From: Prolixibacteraceae bacterium
Lineage (GTDB): Bacteria; Bacteroidota; Bacteroidia; Bacteroidales; Prolixibacteraceae
Assembly: GCA_019856515.1 (NCBI GenBank)
Contig: CP082230.1
Span: 1,240,001 to 1,304,000, forward strand
Reading direction: 5' to 3'
Length of the DNA: 64,000 bases
Every line of letters begins with the position of its first letter. Position 1 is the stretch's first letter. Under the pieces are notes generated by a model. It searched no databases. It was not told the DNA's origin and worked only from the letters and a program-made list of their open reading frames with translations. A program made the position numbers and the translations under genes. Below, piece by piece: positions 58,286-64,000 of the stretch.

Positions 58286-59857
58286 ATGATAAAGAAAAAC
58301 ATATTCTTTGCCATCACTCTTACGCTTGGATTAACCGTAAACATAAAAGCACAAGAGAGCAAAACTTGGAATACTTTTCTTCAACAGAAGAGTGATAAAC
58401 AAGTGACAGATCTTCCTGACTTTAGTTATGCAGGATATCACAGAGGAGAAAAAGCCATCCCTGATGCGGACTATAAAGTTTTTGACGTCACTAAGTTTGG
58501 AGCAAAACCAAATGACAAGAGGTCTGACCGCAAAGCGGTTCAAAAAGCAATTCGTGCAGCGGAAAAGAATGGTTCTGGTATTGTATTCTTCCCAGCAGGC
58601 GAGTATCGCTTACAAGAGAAAAAAGATCCTACCAAGCCAATTACCATTAGTGGAGACAAGATTGTCCTGAGAGGAAGTGGATCAGGCGAAGGGGGAACAA
58701 AGCTCTATTTTGCAAAAGATCTTCCACCTAAAGATCCAAATAAGCTTTGGACATGCCCATATTTTATTGAGTTCACAGCAAAAGGGAAAGATGCCTATAT
58801 CTCAAACGTACTTAATGATCTTGAGAAAGGAGAATCAACAGTTCATCTATTATCTGCATCAGGACTAAAAGAGGGACAATGGGTATATATCCGTTTGAGC
58901 AATACAGACCCAGACCTTATCGAACATGAGATGTGTGGCTGTAAAGTGGATAAATCATGGAAGTCAATAAGAGAAAAGAAAGGTATTTATGTAAAAGAGT
59001 ACCATCAGATTAAATCGATCAATGGAAATAAAGTAACTTTCTACGAACCTGTAATGCACAAAGTGGAGAGTCAATATGGTTGGAAACTTTACACTTTCGC
59101 TTCTAGTGAAGAGGTAGGAGTTGAAGACATTGCTTTTGTTGGAAATTGGAAAGAAAACTTTATTCATCATAAGAATCCTCTTCATGATGGTGGTTACTCT
59201 GCTGTAAAATTAGGACGTGTCGTTAATAGTTACATGCGTAGATGTTCATTTCATGATTTCAACAGAATATCTCATATTTCAGGTTCAGCCAATGTATCTG
59301 TTATTAACTGTGTTATCACAGGGACTCCAGGTCACAGTTCGATAGGTGCGAGTGCATCGTCAAGAGTATTCTTAGGTAAAATCGATGATCAATCATCACA
59401 ATGGCATGCACCAGGTGTTGCTAGTTCTACTATTGGAACAGTGATTTGGAGAGTTCGATATACTGACAAAACTAGTTTTGAATCCCACGCATCACAACCG
59501 AGAGCAACTCTTTTCGACTGTGTTGAAGGTGGTTTCTTTTTAGGTCGTGCAGGAGGTGCAAGACAGAATCTTCCAAATCATATGGAAGACTTAATTTTAT
59601 GGAACTTTAAAGAGACTGATAAAGCAGAGAGTGGTTTCGAATTTTGGTCATCAAAAACATGGTTCTGGAAACTTCTACCTCCAACCATCGTAGGTTTCCA
59701 TGGTGCAGGAACAACATTTGAGGCTTCACAAGTAAAGATTGATGAGTCACACGGAACACCTGTAAAACCAGAATCTCTTTACGAAGAGCAACTAAAACTT
59801 AGATTAGGCAAATTACCCAAATGGTTAGTAGAGCTAAAAAAGGTTGAGTTCAAATAG
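58286..59857 (+). CDS. Secreted right-handed beta-helix protein, pectate-lyase superfamily (DUF4955-like)
   Basis: 523 aa with signal peptide (FFAITLTLGLTVNIKAQ). FDVTKFGAKPNDKRSDRKAV is the typical opening of pectate-lyase-fold proteins, followed by GIVFFPAGEYRL and many short beta-coil repeats (VGVEDIAFVGNW, SVINCVITGTPGHS). C-terminal GFEFWSSKTWFWKLLPPTIVGFHG resembles the DUF4955 end found in Bacteroidota polysaccharide-degrading proteins, from memory. A lyase or hydrolase acting on an acidic marine or host glycan is likely. Catalytic residues cannot be assigned by eye. Isolated gene, no SusC/D nearby. Confidence 0.8.
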   Translation: MIKKNIFFAITLTLGLTVNIKAQESKTWNTFLQQKSDKQVTDLPDFSYAGYHRGEKAIPDADYKVFDVTKFGAKPNDKRSDRKAVQKAIRAAEKNGSGIVFFPAGEYRLQEKKDPTKPITISGDKIVLRGSGSGEGGTKLYFAKDLPPKDPNKLWTCPYFIEFTAKGKDAYISNVLNDLEKGESTVHLLSASGLKEGQWVYIRLSNTDPDLIEHEMCGCKVDKSWKSIREKKGIYVKEYHQIKSINGNKVTFYEPVMHKVESQYGWKLYTFASSEEVGVEDIAFVGNWKENFIHHKNPLHDGGYSAVKLGRVVNSYMRRCSFHDFNRISHISGSANVSVINCVITGTPGHSSIGASASSRVFLGKIDDQSSQWHAPGVASSTIGTVIWRVRYTDKTSFESHASQPRATLFDCVEGGFFLGRAGGARQNLPNHMEDLILWNFKETDKAESGFEFWSSKTWFWKLLPPTIVGFHGAGTTFEASQVKIDESHGTPVKPESLYEEQLKLRLGKLPKWLVELKKVEFK

Positions 59858-59870
59858 AACAAATATACTA

Positions 59871-60206
59871 TTACGAAGCCATTACTTTTGCGTATTGGCT
59901 TCGTGATAGATATCTCTCACATTGCACCTTACGATCATATCCTAACATGATCCCCAACATAAAGTCTTCTTCTGCAGAGAGCTCATTGAGCGGTTTATCA
60001 CAGATCTTCTTCACAATTTTAACACACTCCTTTGCTCCAAAAAACACATTCACCTTCGAATTGGTAACATCCTGAATATGGTAGTCGATATTTGATCCTT
60101 CAAGCCGTTTAATTGCCTCTTGTACCATCATACGCCCCATAGTATGTAATACCAAATTCCTCAGCCCTTTTTTATATTCATATACATGATGCACAAAAAC
60201 TTTCAT
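59871..60206 (-). CDS. DUF2023-family protein next to flavodoxin
   Basis: 111 aa. VFVHHVYEYKKGLRNLVLHT, NSKVNVFFGAKECVKIV and EDFMLGIMLGYDRKVQCERYL match DUF2023, a small family usually found beside flavodoxin genes. Mixed alpha/beta, no signal. It follows the flavodoxin gene on the same strand after a hairpin terminator, so expression may be lower or separate. A flavodoxin partner or regulator role is inferred from the recurring neighbourhood. Confidence 0.8.
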   Translation of the reverse strand: MKVFVHHVYEYKKGLRNLVLHTMGRMMVQEAIKRLEGSNIDYHIQDVTNSKVNVFFGAKECVKIVKKICDKPLNELSAEEDFMLGIMLGYDRKVQCERYLSRSQYAKVMAS

Positions 60207-60242
60207 AATACCCCCTTATATTAAAATTAACAGACAAAAAAT

Positions 60243-60274
60243 AAGCCATAAAGAGATTGCTCCCCTTATGGCTT
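60243..60274 (-). terminator. Terminator of the flavodoxin gene
   Basis: AAGCCATAA and TTATGGCTT pair perfectly; on the minus strand followed by ATTTTTTG. It separates flavodoxin from DUF2023. Confidence 0.7.
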
Positions 60275-60288
60275 TCACACACGATGTT

Positions 60289-60792
60289 TTATTTCAACAA
60301 TGATTTAAAGCTTTCTACCCAATTGGTTACCCTATCTTCTGTTTCATCATCTGCATTATCTTGGTCTAACGGTAGTCCAACGAACTTACCATCCACCACT
60401 GCTTCTGACTCTTCATAGTCATAACCATCTGTATCTACAGCGCCAACTAAAGTACATCCTTTATCCTTTACCGCTTCATAAACCTTACCCATACCGTCAA
60501 CGAAAGTATCGCTATAACTCTCTGCATCTCCAAGACCAAAGAGAGCAATTACTTTACCGTTAAGGTCTGCTGATTCAAGATCATCAATAGATCCTTCCCA
60601 ATCATCTTGCAAGTCACCACTACCCCAAGTAGAAGTTCCAAGAATAAGATTATCATACGATTCAAAATCAGAAGATGACATATCATCAACATTAAGAATG
60701 GAAGCATCACCACCAAGCTTTTCTGCAATCATTTCAGCAACACTCTCCGTATTACCTGTGGTAGATCCAAATACAATAGCTGTTTTACCCAT
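60289..60792 (-). CDS. fldA: Flavodoxin
   Basis: 167 aa, short-to-long-chain flavodoxin. FGSTTGNTESVAEMIAEKLG (8-27) is the FMN phosphate loop; LILGTSTWGSGDLQDDWEG carries the stacking Trp loop and FGLGDAESYSDTFVDG the second flavin loop. Acidic, cytoplasmic electron carrier that can replace ferredoxin under iron limitation. A candidate promoter stands at 60886-60916. Confidence 0.95.
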   Translation of the reverse strand: MGKTAIVFGSTTGNTESVAEMIAEKLGGDASILNVDDMSSSDFESYDNLILGTSTWGSGDLQDDWEGSIDDLESADLNGKVIALFGLGDAESYSDTFVDGMGKVYEAVKDKGCTLVGAVDTDGYDYEESEAVVDGKFVGLPLDQDNADDETEDRVTNWVESFKSLLK

Positions 60793-60885
60793 AATCTTAT
60801 TATTTTATTTATTAGGATGACACATTAGGCCATTCATTCATATAATTTTGAGAGATTTAATTTTCTCTCTCTCATTTGTCTTAGA

Positions 60886-60916
60886 CAAAACTATCAATAT
60901 ATATGGGGCATATCAA
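60886..60916 (-). promoter_or_regulatory. Candidate promoter of the flavodoxin gene
   Basis: Minus strand: TTG (60916-60914), 20-bp spacer, TAGTTTTG (60893-60886), matching the Bacteroidota pair. The leader to the start codon is about 90 nt. No Fur-like palindrome was recognised. Confidence 0.5.
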
Positions 60917-61008
60917 TCACCATTTATAGGGATTTTATGCTTATTTATTCTAAATAAAACAGACAATACACAATCTATCAAACAGTTAACCAATACCTAC
61001 TTTTAATG

Positions 61009-61039
61009 AAAAAAGCTACACCCTCGAAAGGATGTAGCT
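61009..61039 (-). terminator. Terminator of the beta-barrel gene
   Basis: AGCTACACCC and GGATGTAGCT pair with one mismatch around a short loop; the minus strand continues with T6. 30 bp past the stop. Confidence 0.75.
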
Positions 61040-61068
61040 CAAACAAATCAAATATGTATTATCTATGA

Positions 61069-61704
61069 TTAAAAATTGTAGTAAAAACCTACATGTAAAC
61101 GATAATAAGCTACAGCCTCGGTATCACCAGACTCAAAAGCCATATCATAAGTACCACGAACCTGAACTCCCATATAGTCATTCGCTTGGAATAATAGACC
61201 TACTTCAGGAGCTACAGCAAACTGCCAAGCCTTATCACTCATGGATATACCTCCCACAACAGTATCTCTGTCATTATAGATAGTACCAACACCACATCCT
61301 ATAAATAACTTCATTTTATCTCCTCCAGAGAAGTAGTAATGAGCATTAGCATATAGTGGCACACTATAAAGGTAATGATAAGTCTCTCCGTGTAATGTCC
61401 CATTATTAATGGTCATATCCATCTCACCAAAATCCTCATAAAAGCTTTGGAATCCAGCTGATATACCCAACGATATTTTATCGTTCATCATATGACGAAA
61501 GTCCATAGAGAAACCTCTAAAACTTGTTGGACTTACAAAATCAACAATATCACCTGATGGAAAGCCCATGGTATAGTCAATAAAGAAAAGGTTCTCTGTT
61601 GACATGGTGGAGGTCGTCATTTCTGTATCTGCATATATTTGTGCTTTACTCACCCCCATACATATAAAAAGCGATACAGCTAAAAAGAGAATATACTTTT
61701 TCAT
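61069..61704 (-). CDS. Outer-membrane beta-barrel protein
   Basis: 211 aa with signal peptide (YILFLAVSLFICMGVSKAQ). Alternating hydrophobic strands with aromatic ends (GISAGFQSFYEDFG, LYANAHYYFSG, GVQVRGTYDMAF) and the terminal YRLHVGFYYNF with final Phe mark an 8-stranded OmpW/PorT-size barrel inserted by BAM. It starts 28 bp after the DUF4136 lipoprotein gene, probably one operon. Ligand unknown. Confidence 0.85.
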   Translation of the reverse strand: MKKYILFLAVSLFICMGVSKAQIYADTEMTTSTMSTENLFFIDYTMGFPSGDIVDFVSPTSFRGFSMDFRHMMNDKISLGISAGFQSFYEDFGEMDMTINNGTLHGETYHYLYSVPLYANAHYYFSGGDKMKLFIGCGVGTIYNDRDTVVGGISMSDKAWQFAVAPEVGLLFQANDYMGVQVRGTYDMAFESGDTEAVAYYRLHVGFYYNF

Positions 61705-61732
61705 ACTCTAATATTTTTTCATTTAACAACTA

Positions 61733-62404
61733 TCATTGACTAACTGTACCTTCTAAATAAGGTGACTGTTTAAAGGCCTGGTCTACATTGGTCTGAATAC
61801 GAGCATTAATATTACTACCTTCAAGTAACCCATTAATTACACCTACCCATACAGCTCCAATTTTTTCTTCTTTATCAGTATTTTTGCTAGGATCTAACAT
61901 CTCAACAAAAACGGTACCTGTATCATAAGTAGTATAGTACATTGGATAGCCATACCAAGGGTAATAACCACCTCCCCAGCCCCAGCCAGGATAAAAACCG
62001 GGGTAATCACCCCACCAATACCACCAATCGTCATACCAATATTGATTTACCCAAGTAGTTGTAACAGCAGAAACAGTAACAAAAAGGTCTGGTTCAACGA
62101 CACCTTCTTCTGCTTTTGTAAGTTGTGTCCATCCCAGTGCATCTAAATTTTCTTTCACACTAGCCAATAAAGTTTTGTCATAACTATGGCTCAACAAATT
62201 TTGGTCATCTTTAGGAACCAAGAACATTACGGTGTCAGGCATCTGATATGTCTTCACATCCCCAAACTGTTTTCCTTTATCATAATTAGTATAGACTACA
62301 TCATAATCACTAATATACTCTGGACCGCGATCCTCACAACCCATAAAGGCAAACACAGCGACAATGATTGCCAAAAGATTTAAATATAAGCCTCGTTTCT
62401 TCAT
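61733..62404 (-). CDS. DUF4136 lipoprotein with aromatic-rich insert
   Basis: 223 aa. LLAIIVAVFAFMGC gives a lipobox with Cys23. The start DYDVVYTNYDKGKQFGDVKTYQMPD and the end IGAVWVGVINGLLEGSN match DUF4136. In the middle, residues about 125-165 are almost all Trp, Tyr, Gly and Pro (WYDDWWYWWGDYPGFYP and GWGWGGGYYPWYGYP). This loop probably lies at a surface or membrane face. Co-transcribed with the beta-barrel gene, so the two may work together in the outer membrane. Confidence 0.87.
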   Translation of the reverse strand: MKKRGLYLNLLAIIVAVFAFMGCEDRGPEYISDYDVVYTNYDKGKQFGDVKTYQMPDTVMFLVPKDDQNLLSHSYDKTLLASVKENLDALGWTQLTKAEEGVVEPDLFVTVSAVTTTWVNQYWYDDWWYWWGDYPGFYPGWGWGGGYYPWYGYPMYYTTYDTGTVFVEMLDPSKNTDKEEKIGAVWVGVINGLLEGSNINARIQTNVDQAFKQSPYLEGTVSQ

Positions 62405-62584
62405 GCGAAATAGTTTTAATTCATTTATCTCTAGTTATTATCAAACACATAGATTTGCTATATGGTTCAATCTCACAGCAAAAAAACACTGTAAGATCTT
62501 CTATTTTAACTATCTAAAAAGGAAACAAAATGAAACATTAGATTGTTCAATAAAATAAAAAAAACACTCTAAATTGTTGAAATC

Positions 62585-63364
62585 ATGAATCAGAAGTCTA
62601 TCAAAAAGTATCCAATTCACATTACATTATACCGTAATGCTACGATGAGGATCGAACATTTTGGTATTAATATTTTAACCGATCCGATGCTCTCTGACAA
62701 GGGCTCATTTATGTCTTTTGTTGTACCTGATAAAAAAAACAACCCAACAACGGATCTTCCTGTACCAATAGAGAAGATATTAGAAGATATCGACGTAGTA
62801 CTCATCTCACATCTACACCCTGATAAGTTTGATCAAAAAGCAATGGAGCTGATTCCAAAAAACAAACCTATCATTTGTGTATATGAAGATTCGATTATCT
62901 TAAGAGAGATGGGGTTTAGAAATGTTCATACTATCAATGACACGTTAAAGTGGAAAGATGTTACAATACATCGCCAAGACGCAAGTCAAGGGGAACACGA
63001 AATTGAAGATCAACTAGGGAAAGTTACAGGATTTATCATTGAGGCCCCAGGGTATGATACCCTATATTGGGTAGGAGACAGCATATTAGACAATGATGTA
63101 AGAAAGAATATTCACAGAACCAAGCCTGAGATAATCATTACCCATTCAGGAGGAGCCTTACATCTTGGTGAACATCAAATACTGATGAATAGTGATGATA
63201 CAGTAGAGATCGCAAGACAAGCACCAGAAGCAAAAGTTGTAGCTGTCCATTTAGATGCTTTAGATCACTGCTTAGAAACTCGCGAATCATTAAAACAGAG
63301 GGTGAAAGAGGCAAAAATACACAATATCTTTATTCCTTTGGATGGACAAAGACTAACATTATAA
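62585..63364 (+). CDS. MBL-fold metallo-hydrolase-like protein with altered metal motif
   Basis: 259 aa, UlaG/COG2220-like. The N-terminal strands TLYRNATMRIEHFGINILTDP lead to LISHLHPDKFD, with His76, His78, Asp80 and Lys81. The canonical motif is HxHxDH, so the third ligand is Lys here. Later LYWVGDSILDN and AVHLDALDHC supply the Asp and a final His. Loss of one ligand may leave a mononuclear or inactive site; a substrate is unknown. Monocistronic, with a terminator shared with hisS. Confidence 0.85.
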   Translation: MNQKSIKKYPIHITLYRNATMRIEHFGINILTDPMLSDKGSFMSFVVPDKKNNPTTDLPVPIEKILEDIDVVLISHLHPDKFDQKAMELIPKNKPIICVYEDSIILREMGFRNVHTINDTLKWKDVTIHRQDASQGEHEIEDQLGKVTGFIIEAPGYDTLYWVGDSILDNDVRKNIHRTKPEIIITHSGGALHLGEHQILMNSDDTVEIARQAPEAKVVAVHLDALDHCLETRESLKQRVKEAKIHNIFIPLDGQRLTL

Positions 63365-63370
63365 AACGAC

Positions 63371-63400
63371 AAAAGGTAACCCTCAATAGGTTACCTTTTT
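63371..63400. terminator. Bidirectional terminator between the MBL gene and hisS
   Basis: AAAAGGTAACC and GGTTACCTTTT pair perfectly around CTCAATA, between convergent genes. Confidence 0.8.
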
Positions 63401-63430
63401 TGTATATATTTCCCTGAAAACAATAGCTGA

Positions 63431-64000
63431 CTATGACAAAGTCTCAATCATAACATCAACAGATACTTGTTGCTGTTCACCTGTTTCCATATTTTTAAGT
63501 GTTACGACCCCCTCTTTCATTTCAGACTCACCCACCAAAACAACATAAGGAATTCCTTTTGCGTTCGCATAGGTCATCTGTTTCTTCATCTTAGCATTGT
63601 TCCCAAAAATTTCACTTGAGATACCTGCTTTTCTTAACTTAGAGATGATTGGCAAACAATATAGCTCCTCCTCTTTTCCAAAGTTAACAAAGAACACTTT
63701 TGTAGTCGTAATACTATCTTTGGGAAAAAGATCCAACGACTCCAATACATCATAAATACGATCTGCACCGAAAGAGATACCAACACCTGAAACATCTTTT
63801 AGCCCAAAAATACCTGTAAGATCATCATAACGACCTCCACCTGTAATTGAGCCCATGACAGCATCTTTTGCTTTTACTTCAAAAATTGCACCGGTATAAT
63901 AGTTCAATCCTCTAGCTAATGTTAGATCAAGTTCAATCTCTACATCTAAATCAAACAAGGTCAAATATCCAAAGATTTCACGAAGTTCCTCAATTCCTTT
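63431..64000 (-). CDS. hisS: Histidyl-tRNA synthetase, C-terminal part (5' end off window)
   Basis: Open frame from the right edge to the stop at 63431, 190 codons. [15 protein letters not shown] is the histidine-binding loop, GGRYDDL follows, and [15 protein letters not shown] is motif 3 of class II synthetases. The C-terminal anticodon-binding domain covers the last 95 residues ([39 protein letters not shown]). It charges tRNA-His in the cytosol. Only the part upstream of the window edge is missing. Confidence 0.95.
   Translation of the reverse strand, partial: KGIEELREIFGYLTLFDLDVEIELDLTLARGLNYYTGAIFEVKAKDAVMGSITGGGRYDDLTGIFGLKDVSGVGISFGADRIYDVLESLDLFPKDSITTTKVFFVNFGKEEELYCLPIISKLRKAGISSEIFGNNAKMKKQMTYANAKGIPYVVLVGESEMKEGVVTLKNMETGEQQQVSVDVMIETLS

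Noticed and set aside
1..64000. tRNA or rRNA genes
   Set aside because: No cloverleaf with a CCA-type acceptor or GGTTCGA-like T-loop in context, and no rRNA-like stretch, was recognised on either strand by eye.

Overview
The window is AT-rich and looks like a chromosomal segment of a marine or anaerobic Bacteroidota, probably in or near Marinilabiliales/Prolixibacteraceae. The lineage is inferred from gene content: a T9SS-type C-terminal sorting domain, Bacteroidota-type promoter boxes (TAnnTTTG), DUF4136, DUF6340-like and DUF2023 proteins, a long-form pyrophosphate-dependent phosphofructokinase, and glycoside hydrolases of families GH125, GH63-like and GH29. I saw no rRNA, tRNA or CRISPR array.

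Layout. 1-3.7 kb: minus-strand carboxyltransferase cluster (5S/OadA-like subunit with fused biotinyl domain, cut by the window edge; a 62-aa protein; a PccB/MmdA-type subunit). 4.2-6.5 kb: TPR protein and a GH125 alpha-mannosidase. 6.64-8.54 kb: a complete group II intron lying directly behind the terminator of the PPi-phosphofructokinase gene. 8.6-15.4 kb: pfp, queE, queD, an LTA-synthase-like membrane phosphotransferase and a photolyase. 15.6-18.7 kb: YqhD-like alcohol dehydrogenase, NdpA-like nucleoid protein, nitroreductase.

18.7-38.1 kb is an accessory region. It holds a decayed gene remnant, a 1227-aa YobI-like membrane P-loop NTPase, about 1 kb of palindromic DNA built on an 11-bp period, and four insertion sequences. 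These are a dead IS630, an IS1380 interrupted by IS66, and an ISL3. The ISL3 splits a secreted DUF4465/T9SS gene that sits under a cobalamin riboswitch. Then come an inverted pair of unnamed repeats, a GH63-like and a GH29 hydrolase, and a second 11-bp-period array just before secA. Target-site duplications are perfect for IS66 (8 bp) and ISL3 (8 bp) and 4 bp for IS1380, so these insertions look recent.

38.2-64 kb is mostly housekeeping: secA, lgt, PAP2 phosphatase, pentapeptide protein, pyruvate kinase, trkH with an orphan 4HB-HAMP protein, plsC, patatin, manA, a Dabb protein, a lipoprotein, sbcD-sbcC, a beta-helix DUF4955-like protein, DUF2023 plus flavodoxin, an outer-membrane beta-barrel plus a DUF4136 lipoprotein, an MBL-fold protein and the 3' part of hisS.

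Together the metabolic genes suggest PPi-linked glycolysis, pyruvate/oxaloacetate carboxyl transfer feeding a succinate-propionate route, and use of mannosylated and fucosylated glycans. Start codons were moved from the longest possible reading frame in several genes; the reason is given in each entry.
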